Shown piece after piece: positions 10,516-20,251 of a DNA stretch of 64,000 bases. The notes under the pieces are model-generated. The model searched no databases. It was not told the DNA's origin and saw only the letters and a list, made by a program, of their open reading frames with translations. A program made the translations under genes and the position numbers. This DNA is from Trissonchulus latispiculum (lineage: Eukaryota; Nematoda; Enoplea; Enoplida; Ironidae), in contig JASAND010013010.1 of the NCBI GenBank assembly GCA_030248195.1, positions 1 to 64,000 of the forward strand, written 5' to 3'. Position 1 is the stretch's first letter, and every line of letters begins with the position of its first letter.

Positions 10516-11642
10516 CCAACGAGCAGCTGAACTTGTTCCTTACATTTCTTATTCAAAATGTTGAAAAGGTGAACGCAGGCGCTCAAACCGTTACCTTGGT
10601 CGGCCGCACTGCCGTAGGCTATTTCCAGAACACCTTGACGTGGAATCCCAAAGATTACGGTGGGATTAAGGAGATTAGAGTCCACATAAACTAACTATGG
10701 GCTCCTGATCTAGCGCTTATCAACTCAGCTCAGGGTTCTCAATATATCTTCCATGTACCCTGGGGGAAAATCGTGAAATTGACCAGGGATGGAGGAGTAA
10801 CGATTTGGGTTCAAACCGATCTAACCGCAAACTGTAACTTAGAGCTAAAAGACTATCCCTTTGACGCACAAACCTGTCATCTAGTCATGTCGTCTTTGAC
10901 TGGGAACTACGAAATGTTTAACATTAGCAATTCCTGGATGGGTGCCAATATTTACTACTCTGGTAAAGGTACTGAAAATATCCCTGGCGATTTCATTCGA
11001 TTTTATGTTGAAAACTGGGATGTTGGCGACTTTACAAATCAGGTTTGGTATTGGTATCAAGGTCAGTCTTTCACGTCACCTCCGCAGAATCCGAAAGGCG
11101 GTAATTCTAGCATCTTCCCGTACGCGAAGTTTGGCTTCAGCCTGAAGCGTAGAACATCATTTTCAAATTTGTTGATCTTTTTGCCAGTTGTGATATCGGG
11201 CTCCCTGAATCTAATACCGTTTTTCGTCTCAGACCATCAATCCTATTCCGGTATTCTGTTGCTGAACCTGGTTTTCCAGTCAGTCTTTCTGGCTGACGCT
11301 GCCAGCTTAATTCCAATAAGCGGTGGCTCATATCCAAAGATTCTTCATTTCTACGGCTTCAATATGTTTAGTACATTCCTAGTGTTTTTGATCCTTAAAA
11401 CGATTGATAGCATGAAATCACTGAAAATTGGGTTACCGCAGCCGATGTTAATTATTGTTAATAATCCACTCGTATCCGGCATAATTGCTGATGTCAGATT
11501 TGACGACGGTAAAACTATAGAACAAACTGAAGGCATTCATGCAGCAGAACAGAATAATTTTGCGAATAAATTGAGAGCGATTTTATTTATACTATGCTTA
11601 TGTTTGTATCTCGCTGTTTCAGTAATACTGCTTATTATTTGA
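10516..11642 (+). pseudogene. Cys-loop ligand-gated ion-channel subunit, copy 1, with premature stop
   Basis: The exon follows a TTTTTTAG acceptor at 10515 and matches the intact copy at 16010-17136 over its full length, intron end and 3' flank. An in-frame TAA at 10692-10694 replaces an Asp codon of the loop-A region (VHVNDLW in the other copy). After it the frame stays open. It carries the Cys-loop (Cys, 13 residues including YPFDAQT, Cys), four membrane segments with the M1 FLPVVISGSLNLIPFF, and ends right after M4. A product from a downstream ATG at 10773 would lack the ligand-binding N-terminus. This is probably a recent pseudogene, unless the stop is avoided by splicing. Confidence 0.8.
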
Positions 11643-11944
11643 AGCACTAGGTTAACATATGCTTTTGAAGTGTACCGTTGTCGTAGTTTTTAGTAGCAAG
11701 AAAATTCGTATTAGCTTCAGATTAGCCTGTCCAATTACACAGATTCTAGGTCTACCTACAGTGATGCTAACTTTGCTGTTAGACTGCAGCGAGTAATGAA
11801 GTCTTTAGTATCAAAACCTTTAACCTTTAAGTATCTATTAAAAAGGAACGCTTTCCAAAAGCCGCATTTTTTCTCCTCTCAGTCTACTGTTGCTTGCGCA
11901 ATTCTTCTTAAACATATACTTTTTACATAAAACACATATAAACA
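11643..11944. other. intergenic: lgc 3' flank and lectin 5' flank
   Basis: The first ~70 bp match the 3' flank of the second lgc copy and contain the empty site TTTTTAG at 11688-11694 for the 36-bp hairpin at 17188. No clear TATA box is seen before the lectin ATG. Confidence 0.5.
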
Positions 11945-12322
11945 ATGGATCGGCAGTGCAATGTGATATCAACCAATCTTTTACAGTTATTTTCAGTCGC
12001 GCTGGTTTTTTACGAAATTTGCTGCCATATGACGCCGATTGAAATTTTGCTGTTTTTATTCATTAGCTTTTACGCTATTCTGTCATCTCGACCGGAGGGA
12101 AATAATTGTGAGCCTGGCTGGACCCACCTGGCCAGGACCGGCTGTTGTTATCTGCTGGTCGAGAGTCCGCTGACGGCTAACGACGCTGAAAACGATTGCA
12201 TCAACCGAGGTGCTCATTTGGTGTCGATTCATAGCAGTGAAGAAAATCTGTTTGTAAAGACTTTGGCTAAAAAGAATGAAACTATTCGAGCTTTCCACGA
12301 AGACATCTGGCTAGGATATAGG
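11945..12322 (+). CDS. C-type lectin, exon 1 (signal/anchor and first CTLD, N-terminal half)
   Basis: The frame begins at ATG 11945; a second in-frame ATG at 12029 would give a cleaner signal peptide (MTPIEILLFLFISFYAILSS). It then shows the start of a C-type lectin-like domain: CEPGWTHLARTGCCYLL, the helix-1 pattern DAENDCINRGAHLVSIHSSEE, and WLGYR. A donor AGG|GTAAGG follows at 12323. Such secreted lectins (clec genes) are abundant in nematodes and bind carbohydrate or act in immunity. The splice phase to the next exon at 12959 does not fit simply, so the junction or a small missing exon is unresolved, or the gene is damaged. Confidence 0.75.
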
Positions 12323-12958
12323 GTAAGGCTGATGATTACAGTTGTTATTCTGCCGAAGCTTAGGGCCCCTTGTGATCAACTAGTGATCCGCTTACTCGGC
12401 CAAGAGAGGTGGCATGGAGACTGTAGTACAAAGTACAAAGTACAAAGACTATAGTGACAACAACGCCAATTTATTTCACCACGTAGAGCTACAACCAATT
12501 TAGAATTAAGATTAAAATTAAAATAGAAAATTAAAATTCAGCATCCAGTATAGAAATTAAAGTATTGATATAGCTGGAAATGGAACCACCACAGAAGCTC
12601 ACATTTGCAGACAGACGTGAAAAATGTAAGCCGGAAAGTCAACAGCGGCACGCCAGTGGAAATTATCCAGAGTTTTTAATACCTGCCGTTTAGACATCTT
12701 TTCTGGGAACCAAAAACGGACAATGAAAGAGAATTGAAATTGAAAAGAACGTGAAATTTAGCAGCAATCAGAAAGAAAACAAAGAATTGACCCAGTCGGC
12801 GATCGAACCACGGTCCTTCCGCCCAGCACGCAAACGTGCAATCACTATTTTCACAACACCACAGGGCCACCGAGTTTCCTTTAGCAGGCTTATCAGTTTA
12901 TTTCCCCTAATTTCTAGTCTGCCACTTTATTTGCTTTGCTTTCTTTTTTCTGTTTTAG
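12323..12958 (+). other. intron of the C-type lectin gene, hosting a tRNA-derived element
   Basis: It is bounded by GTAAGG at 12323 and a polypyrimidine tract ending TTCTGTTTTAG at 12958. It contains the SINE-like block at about 12590-12915. An alternative acceptor TTTCTAG at 12917 would fit exon 1 in phase but adds hydrophobic residues foreign to a CTLD. Confidence 0.6.
12590..12915 (-). mobile_element. tRNA-related SINE-like element, degenerate copy
   Basis: Read in reverse it has the B-box-like GGTTCGATC followed by GCCGACTGGGTCA. The segments GATCGAACCACGGTCC, AAAGAATTG and AGCAGGCTTATCA are shared, in the same order, with the copy at 33500-33790. The acceptor stem is degenerate. Two copies with a shared non-tRNA tail argue for a dispersed element rather than two tRNA genes. 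Confidence 0.5.
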
Positions 12959-13668
12959 GCCATCGTCCGCAGTCACGCGCGAGTATGAGACATTTGATAG
13001 GACGAAATCGCACTTCGCTTTTCCCTGGCGACGCGATGAACCAAACAACTGGGACGGAGCGGACGAAGACTGTATTCGAATGAAGCTGGATTTCCTCGGC
13101 GGCCTTCCAGGGGAGTGGAACGACGAACTCTGCGATAAAACGAATTACCTGAAGGGTTATGTCTGTAAGACTTGTCCACTGGGAAGCCTGTGTCCGGCTG
13201 GCTGGTTTCCACAAGACCGCAGCTGTTATACAGTAATTAGGACTGTAGTAAACTACGGTGACGCCAGCAGCAACTGTAGTGCCCTGGGGGGTTATTTGAT
13301 CTCAGTGGGTAGTGCTCGGGAACAAACCCTCTTAGAGGAAGTCATGAGTGCCAACCGAATGGGTGAAGTTTGGCTAGGTGGTCGGCATGACCCGGATTCG
13401 GAAATGGGATCCCCTCCCGCCTGGGCGGATGGGACAGAGTCGGAGTGGACAAAATGGACATTCAGTATTGGGTCTGACTGGGGAGATCGTCAGAAATGTA
13501 TGGCAATGTTGCAAGACTTCGATTGGATTCTGGAGGACTGTGATCGAAACAGGCTTCCACACATTTGTGAGAAAGCTCAGAATATGCGAGACTATCGTGC
13601 CGCTGAGCATAGACTTAAGGAGCACCTGTTTGCAAACTATTCTGGATTTCAGAGACCTACAGCAGCAG
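12959..13668 (+). CDS. C-type lectin, exon 2 (end of first CTLD and complete second CTLD)
   Basis: The first part completes CTLD 1: EPNNWDGADEDCIRM, then GEWNDELCDK and GYVCK. EPN is the mannose-type sugar and calcium-binding motif. A second CTLD follows: CPAGWFPQDRSCYTV, a Cys and helix region, VWLGG, W-rich middle, QKCMAML, DFDWILEDCDRNRLPHICE. The second domain lacks an EPN/QPD motif and WND is changed to DWILEDC, so sugar binding there is doubtful. The acceptor is TTTTAG at 12958 and the donor CAG|GTAGCG at 13669. The frame is intact. A secreted lectin is likely. Confidence 0.8.
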
Positions 13669-13702
13669 GTAGCGCTCTAATTAGGAGTTGTGATGTATTG
13701 AA

Positions 13703-14130
13703 TTTAAGGGGGGGGGGTCCATTTTTGGGCCAAGTTTTCGGCTTTCTCCGACTTCGCTGATTTTCACATATTTTATTGTCCAAATAGTTTATTTTAACGA
13801 GTATCTAAAATTAAAGTCGTAACTCTTACGGTTGTCTAGTAATTTCAGCTCAAAGTTGAGATTTCATGTCTTAAACATAAGAAATTTAAAAAGTTGTCAT
13901 TTTTTCGCGTGCGCCAAAAAATCTCCCGACAAACGTTGATGAATCTGGACAAATTATACATTAAAATAATGCTAAAAAGTTAAACTGCGGTGTCTTGGAA
14001 CTAGAATTTTAATTTAGGCCTTTAAAGCTTTTTAATTAATTTTTGAAGGATTAAAATTTAACGTGATGCTAAATCGTGTCTAAATAAAATAAAATCTACG
14101 ACAACTATGGGCCAGTTGGAAGGGTAGAGT
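13703..14130 (+). mobile_element. TTAA-GGGGGG element, family G, left part
   Basis: It begins TTTAAGGGGGGGG then TCCATTTTTGGGCC and matches the segment at 32670-33040 for about 400 bp (CACATATTTTATT, TTAATTCAGGCC-like blocks). A reverse end with the same G-run and TTAA occurs at 54184. The right end was not found. It lies downstream of the lectin exon 2 donor, probably in an intron. Confidence 0.55.
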
Positions 14131-14149
14131 TAAAATTCTTTGGTAGACA

Positions 14150-14610
14150 GGCATTCCCCTCCCCGTTTGGTGGGGGGGGGGGGGTAGCCAAAAGAGGTCC
14201 CCGTTTGGTGGGGGGGGGGGTAGGCAGAAAAGGGTCCCCGTTTGGGGGTTCGTCAAGACAGGCAAAGATTGGCTGAATCTGATTGACTGTTAGCGACCCC
14301 CCCCCAAACGGGGGCCCCTTTTGCATACCCCCCCACCAAACGGGGACCTCTTTTGTCTACCCCCCACCAAACGGGGACCTCTTTTGTCTACCCCCCTACC
14401 AAACGGGGACTCATTTTCGCATAGAACAAAAACTACCATAATCCTCTGCTCTACCCCCCCCCCCCACCAAACGGGGAGGGGGTCTCTGCAATCTGATTGG
14501 CTGTTGGCTACCCCCCACCAAACGGGGACCTCTATTCTACTACCCCCCCACCAAACGGAGGGGGGGTATGCTTTGTCGTTCTGGTCGATCCCCCCCTCAA
14601 ACGGGGGAAC
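14150..14610. repeat. inverted minisatellite, CCACCAAACGGGGACC unit
   Basis: About 30-bp units with consensus CCACCAAACGGGGACCTC, then TTTTGTCTACCC, run forward from 14296 to 14607. The complement (CCCCGTTTGGTGGGG) runs at 14151-14247, with a ~45-bp centre, so the whole block can fold back. It sits between lectin exon 2 and the candidate last exon. Open frames across it are Pro-rich artefacts of the repeat. Confidence 0.75.
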
Positions 14611-14775
14611 ATTCGCGTTGTAAAGTTGGAAAGATATAGCGGACCAAACTTTACGGGTGGAAACTGTGCGCGTATGGAAATGACGAACCTGGAAGAGACT
14701 TGTGTGCCAGTCGACCTGGGCAGGATCTCGCCAAAAATATTTAAACCTAACGGACTACTAAATAGGACTTTCTAA
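14611..14775 (+). CDS. candidate 3' exon of the lectin gene
   Basis: The frame reads KLERYSGPNFTGGNCARMEM and continues with Asn-Leu-Glu-Glu-Thr-Cys and VPVDLGRISPKIF to a TAA at 14773. It is compositionally unlike the repeat just before it and has two Cys. The Y-x-x-x-x-F-x-G pattern is loosely like one strand of a beta/gamma-crystallin fold, but I do not claim it. It is on the lectin strand about 940 bp after the exon 2 donor. No strong acceptor is visible at its start. Confidence 0.35.
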   Translation: MRVVKLERYSGPNFTGGNCARMEMTNLEETCVPVDLGRISPKIFKPNGLLNRTF

Positions 14776-15960
14776 ATGGACGAATAAATGCCTAACTATC
14801 TACCGCCTAAGGAACTCTGAATAAATTAAATACACACTCAGTGAATAATTAAACTACCTGGGTCTAGAAAATGGCTCAAACCCTACCTACCGAATATACA
14901 GTGCTAATAAAACCTAATCTGAAGACATCCTAACGGCTCAGTAACTGAGACCGCATTTAATAAAAGACTAAAGGAACAAAGGGAGCGACTCCCGAAATAT
15001 TACAGGACAGTGTAGGAAATTTTGACAGAGTAATATTCATAGTAAAAATACAGGTTAAGGAAATTTCAAACAATAACGAGATTTAGGAATACATTAAATT
15101 TAGACTGAGCAAAAGTAAACACTCTCACAAAAACAAAACAAATTACACAATACAAAGTCAACCCCCAATATATAAACCCACTTCTAAGTGATGACTCAAA
15201 AATATTTCCCTGAACCGTCGCGGCTGACAACAATATAAAGTATAGCATTCAAAACTTTTCCTAAAACAAAGCACAAAATTAATTATTAAATAGAAATAAA
15301 ACAAACTACAAGTAAATTTATACCAGACTCTCAAGGTCGCCTCGGAGTCTAGTCATCCCAAACTGAACACATAAACTTACAAGCACCCAGTGATAAAAAT
15401 TCCAAAGTGTGGAAAGGCGCACAGCAAATAAGAAAGGCAGGGGAGCTAAACTTGAAATGCACGACCGCACACTCAAAAGAAAAAGGTAAAGACTGACTAG
15501 TTTTTGAAAGGGATGCTGAGTGAGGAGCCTGGTGAATTTTGATTGGTCCATTTTGAGACCCCCTTTGCAGACGAGATGCTCAGAGCGCATCCAGAGAATT
15601 TTCAAGAGACAAGCAGCGCCACCCAGCAGCTAAGTGGGCTGAATAAAACATAACACATTTTATCATAGAAAATAACCAATTTCAAACCAATTTCAACACA
15701 AATTTACACAATTTTACACAACACATATTTATCACTAAAAATACCATTCTTACTAAAATTTCACATTAAAATAAACCCACTAAAAATGTACATTCGACTC
15801 ACAAAAGGGACAGACACAACGTCTCCCTATTACAGCGTATTGTGGTCGGAGCACCGTTACGCAGTGCAAAGAAGATAAGCCCTCTAGTGGCTTACTCTTC
15901 TTCTGATATATAGTGCAATTATGCACTCTTGGCTTAACTGATGTTGGTGCAGTCTCCAGT
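14776..15960. other. unassigned AT-rich intergenic sequence
   Basis: No gene or repeat recognised over most of this span. Near 15890-15960 there are blocks shared with 8700-8760 (GTGGCTTACTCTTCTTCT), just before the intron end of the second lgc copy. Confidence 0.5.
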
Positions 15961-16009
15961 TCAGGGTAAATTAAGTAAGAATTTAATTTTCTGTTTTTTT
16001 GCATTTTAG

Positions 16010-17136
16010 CCTATGAACAACTGAATCTGTTCATTACATTTCTTATTCAAAATGTTGAAAAGGTGGACGCAAGCGCTCAAACCGTTACCTTGGTTGGTCG
16101 CACTGCCATAGGCTATTCCCAGAAAACCTTGTCGTGGAATCCCAAAGATTACGGTGGGATTAAGGAAATTAGAGTCCACGTGAACGACCTATGGACTCCT
16201 GATCCAGCGCTTATCAACTCAGCTCAGGGTTCTCAATATATCTTCCACGTACCCTGGGGGAAAATGGTGAAATTGACCAGCGATGGAAGAGTTTTGATTT
16301 GGGTTCAAACCGATCTTACCGTAAACTGTAACATAGATCTGAAAGACTATCCTTTTGACACACAAACTTGCTATCTAGTCATGTCGTCTTTGACTGGGAA
16401 CTACGAAATGCTTAACATTAGCTATTCCTGGATGGGTGCCAATATTTACTACTCTGGTAAAGGTACCAAAAACATTCCGGACGATTTCATCCGATCTTAT
16501 GTTGAAAACTGGGATGTTGGCGACTTTACAAATCAGGTTTGGTATTGGTATCAAGGTCAGTCTTTCACGTCACCTCCGCAGAATCCGAAAGGCGGTAATT
16601 CTAGCATCTTCCCGTACGCGAAGTTTGGCTTCAGCCTGAAGCGTAGAACGTCATTTTCAAATTTGTTGATCTTTTTGCCAGTTGTGATATCGGGCTCACT
16701 GAATCTAATACCGTTTTTCGTCTCAGACGATCAATCCTATTCCAGTATTCTGTTGCTGAACCTGGTTTTCCAGTCAGTCTTTCTGGCTGACGCTGCCACC
16801 TTAATTCCAATAAGCGGTGGCTCATATCCAAAGATTCTTCATTTCTACGGCTTCAATATGTTTAGTACATTCCTAGTGTTTTTGATCCTTAAAACGATTG
16901 ATAGCATGAAATCACTGAAAATTGGGTTACCGCAGCCGATGGAAATTATTGTTAATAATCCACTGGTATCCGGCATGATTGCCGATGTCAAATTTGACGA
17001 CTCTGAAACTATAGTACAAACTGAAGGCATTCATGCAGCGGAACAGAATAAATTCGCGAATAAATTGAGAGCGATTTTCTTTATAACATACTTATGTTTG
17101 TATCTCGCGGTTTCAGTGATATTGCTTATTATTTGA
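16010..17136 (+). CDS. Cys-loop ligand-gated ion-channel subunit, intact large exon
   Basis: This exon follows a polypyrimidine acceptor TTTTAG at 16009, is open to TGA at 17134-17136 and encodes about 375 residues. It starts in the extracellular domain (YEQLNLFITFLIQNVEKVD). It has loop A (DLWTPDPALIN), the Cys-loop with 13 residues between Cys (DLKDYPFDTQT), and M1 with FLPVVISGSLNLIPFF. M2 follows (SSILLLNLVFQSVFLADAA), then M3, a short intracellular loop of about 50 residues, and M4 running to the C-terminus. Loop C lacks adjacent Cys, so it is not an acetylcholine-receptor alpha type. No ATG lies in the first residues, so the signal peptide is on an upstream exon not identified. A broken ~90% copy lies 5.5 kb upstream. 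Such nematode lgc subunits form pentameric neurotransmitter-gated channels; the ligand is unknown. Confidence 0.85.
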
Positions 17137-17187
17137 AGCATCAGGTTACCATATGCTTTCGAAGTGTACCGTTGTCGTACGTTTTAG

Positions 17188-17223
17188 CAAGAGTACATAG
17201 CAGATATCTATTATGTACTCTTG
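17188..17223. mobile_element. 36-bp hairpin element with 7-bp TSD
   Basis: CAAGAGTACATAG to CTATTATGTACTCTTG forms an almost complete hairpin. Direct repeats GTTTTAG lie at 17181-17187 and 17224-17230. The paralogous 3' flank of lgc copy 1 has a single TTTTTAG and no insert, which is an empty site. This is the smallest complete member of the CAAGAGTAC family here. Confidence 0.9.
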
Positions 17224-17281
17224 GTTTTAGTAGCCAGATAATTCGTAGCTTTCAGCTAAAATCAAGTAAAATTAGTAGTAT

Positions 17282-17560
17282 CAAGAGAACATAATAAATA
17301 AGAGTGTGACAGCTCAAATGAAATTGTGATATGTTGTGGCTGTGGGGAGAATGAATATGTCATGAAAATGCTTTTCATTATTGTCATAATTGTATTTCTT
17401 CCTAATAAAGTCTGTTTTAGCAGACTCACTAGTGAACATGGAAAACTAGGCCTAACTTTAGCTCTAGAAAGTACGCCCAGGGGGAGGAAGAGAGCATTAT
17501 TATTACAAACTATATTACTAAACTATATTAAACTACATAAACTAATTATATTATTATAAA
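17282..17560. other. partial CAAGAG element and unassigned sequence
   Basis: CAAGAGAACATAATAAATAA at 17282 is a left end of the hairpin family without a right end. The rest has no recognised gene; a short frame at 17326-17559 is not supported. Confidence 0.4.
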
Positions 17561-18954
17561 CTAATATGCATATGACGAAAGTCCTTAAATGATAATTGAC
17601 ATATTTATTCTGAAGCTCCAGATTTTTCCAATAATGAATAATTTTAGAAATTTCCACAAAATACCCCCTCTTTTGAAAACACGCGCTCTCGCCGTGGTCC
17701 TACCAGTAAGTAGAATAAAATTAGAGTAAACCTAGCTAACCTAGCTACCAGTGCAGGATAAAACAACTTTTAGTATGCGAACAAATAGCTCAACATAAAC
17801 CTAACAGAATATCTCGCACACGTGGACAGCCGGCAACACACTAGTGGCTTAGCGGGTACGTCGTACGTGTAAAAATACACCGAAACCTCCGGGACAGAGA
17901 AAATACGTAATAGCATATATACGGGTAAGGAAACAAAAACCACAACGTGGAGGCACCCTCATAAAAGCGCTATTCTGAAAGTTTTCAACAAAAATATCCT
18001 TTACTTCGGAACAAACATTCCGGAAACTACGATAACAGAAAACATTTACCTGACGTTGAATAAATACTGGTAATTACTATCAATTACAATACCACAAATG
18101 ATTCAAACAGTGATTCAAAACTCACAACTATTACAACAGTAAGGTATACTGATACTGTGAAATGGCAATCAAATGGCGAAGAATGTCCAAACCGAAAGGA
18201 ACCAGCCATTAGGTGCAACGCTAACGGAAGATTAGGAGTAACGGTAGCATTTGTAGTCTATCAAACCAGAAACCACAAAGGCTCAATCTGGTTGATTGTC
18301 CGCCACCGGGCTAAAGCCACCCGGGCTTATACCTTCACAACAGACCAACCAGCCCGAATAAAAACCTGGCCGCTGGCCAGACCAAAAACAGATGGAAACA
18401 AAACTCTGCCGGCAGAACTAGGCCGAAACCTCTGACAGCAGAGCAGACGTCTCAACCTCCGGCAACCAGATCACTCCCAGAACCTCCGTTAACCTGACCG
18501 CGCCAAGAACCTCTGCCAGCCAAACTACGCCAGCATCCTCCGCCTAGCAGATCACGCCTGGAACCTCAGCCAGCCAAATCACACCTGGACCCTCCAAACA
18601 CCAGCACCGACATCCACACCAATGCTAGCAGTGAATCCTTACCAACTCCAACCCGACACCTTCGAACGCGCTACAGCCAACTGACTTGATCAATAACCAT
18701 CCACACACCAGAACCAATCAAATGACGGGAGGCACACCAGTTACAGAGGGTATGGGCGGGAACTAGATTGCACAAAGACAGACATAAAACCATAGAGAAA
18801 TCCAAACTAAAATTCATGCAAACAAAATTCATTCATTGCTAAACCCAGGTATGCGAAGACTGGACAAATTGCTGGCACTTCCATAGAAAAACAAACACTT
18901 CTTTATTTGCTTTTCTGTGCAATAAAAACCCCTACTATTGGCTGCTAAGAGGCC
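17561..18954. other. unassigned; Ser/Thr/Pro-rich repeat remnant at 18430-18620
   Basis: A frame through 18427-18540 reads SDSRADVSTSGNQITPRTSV and continues with TAPRTSASQTTPASSA before a stop, then resumes QITPGTSASQITPGPS. This is a degenerate 11-13-residue repeat resembling a mucin-like stalk. It is interrupted and isolated, so I regard it as a remnant. An upstream frame at 18157-18435 is not recognised. Confidence 0.3.
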
Positions 18955-19447
18955 TTAAGGTGCTGGTTTCCTTTCGGGTATTTTTGACTCAAACGGCTTT
19001 AATCCTTCACGTAATTGGCCAAAACTTTCGAAATAACCCATTTCCGTCCTCTTTAACATTCTGGGACCAGTCCAGTATTTTTCGGCCAAAAGATAAGAAA
19101 GTTTTGATTTTTGGCCTTACTCCCCCAGTAAGTGGAGAAGACACGGGATTGGTTGTTCTGGCTGAAAAGAGGACATGAAAATGAACATTTTTGCTTTTAC
19201 AACCTTTGAGCCATCTCCAGTGGTTAAGTCAGTATAAGCAAAAAACTGTTTCTAGGGTCAAAAAATGATGATTTTCGAGGAAATCAGTTTTTTCAAAATT
19301 ACTGCGAAACCTTGCGAGCAATTTTGGTCCATTTATACTCAATCGATACAGCGTCAAAATGCACATTTTATGAATCCGTACTAGCGGACTTTATTGCTTT
19401 CAGCTAGAGATTTGGCCGAAAAACCATTTTGGCAAAATCGCGATTAT
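18955..19447 (+). mobile_element. family C TTAA element, left-end fragment
   Basis: It begins TTAAGGTGCTGGTTTCCTTT, as in the full copy at 1877, and matches it for about 490 bp to GGCAAAATCGCGATTAT, where similarity stops. The right end is missing. Confidence 0.75.
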
Positions 19448-19770
19448 TGTCATGAAAGCTTCAAAGAACTGAATAAAGAATGAATAAGATATGATCCTTA
19501 ACTTAGTACTTTATTTTTGTATTATTTATTACTGCAAGATTTATGTTAAAATATGTTCCCACTAAAACTATATTTCATTCTACACTTCGAACAAACTTTA
19601 CCTATAAAATGTCTGGATTGTAATTGAAGAGTTAGTTGTTTCATTCAAGTGTTGCACGCTTCCACAAAATGGTATAACCGTTACTGATAGTCTTGGCCAC
19701 ATAAATACTAAACTAAAGGTAAGGTATGTGATATACTTTTGCACTATATACTAACTTGTCGGAAACTATA

Positions 19771-19775
<5 letters not shown>

Positions 19776-19810
<35 letters not shown>
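19776..19810. repeat. (TA)n microsatellite
   Basis: About 17 uninterrupted TA dinucleotides. Confidence 0.9.
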
Positions 19811-19814
<4 letters not shown>

Positions 19815-19937
19815 GTGGAACTAAATTAGGGGAATAGGAGGTATAAATGAACAGCAAAACAGGATAGTGATGTCTGCAACGGTTCATAGCTATGTCTGCA
19901 AAGTTTGTCCTAAAAAATATCTATCTACAATAAATGT

Positions 19938-19998
19938 CTAGGGCTGGGGGCCGTCCGCTCGGACGGCCCCGGGGGTCGGGCGAGGGCCGGCCCCCATT
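19938..19998. repeat. GC-rich hairpin island
   Basis: A 60-bp block of over 80% GC in an AT-rich setting, with the inverted pair GGGCCGTCCG and CGGACGGCCC, then GGGTCGGGCGAGGGCCGG. It resembles in composition the 391-bp insertion at 36847-37237. No function is assigned. Confidence 0.6.
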
Positions 19999-20074
19999 TT
20001 ATTGAATCGAGGACAGCTCTACTTGTTCAAAATTGCTGTCAAATCTTACACATTCTTTGATCTAACACTAATTA

Positions 20075-20200
20075 CGAAATGAAGCGACTTGAAAGTTCGT
20101 AGCATACAAGAGTTGACTTACATGTTCAGCTTTCATTGGCTGAACAGATACTTCTAAGTTAGAATTTCTACACTATAAAAGAGGCTTTTGAATCAAGACA
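20075..20200 (+). promoter_or_regulatory. promoter of the LRAT-like gene, TATA box 20174-20180
   Basis: TATAAAA at 20174 lies 78 bp before the ATG. The upstream order ACTTGAAAGTTCGTAGCATA, CTTACATGTTCAGCTTTCAT, TTGGCTGAACAGATA, CTACACTATAAAAGAGGC matches the 5' blocks of the CAA-repeat units at 4660, 49180 (reverse) and 56310. The reverse LRAT copy keeps the TATA part (43406-43412) but not the upstream part. Confidence 0.6.
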
Positions 20201-20251
20201 TTTCATTATTGCAAGATATTTTGTGAGCATAAGTTTGATTTTAAAGTTTTT

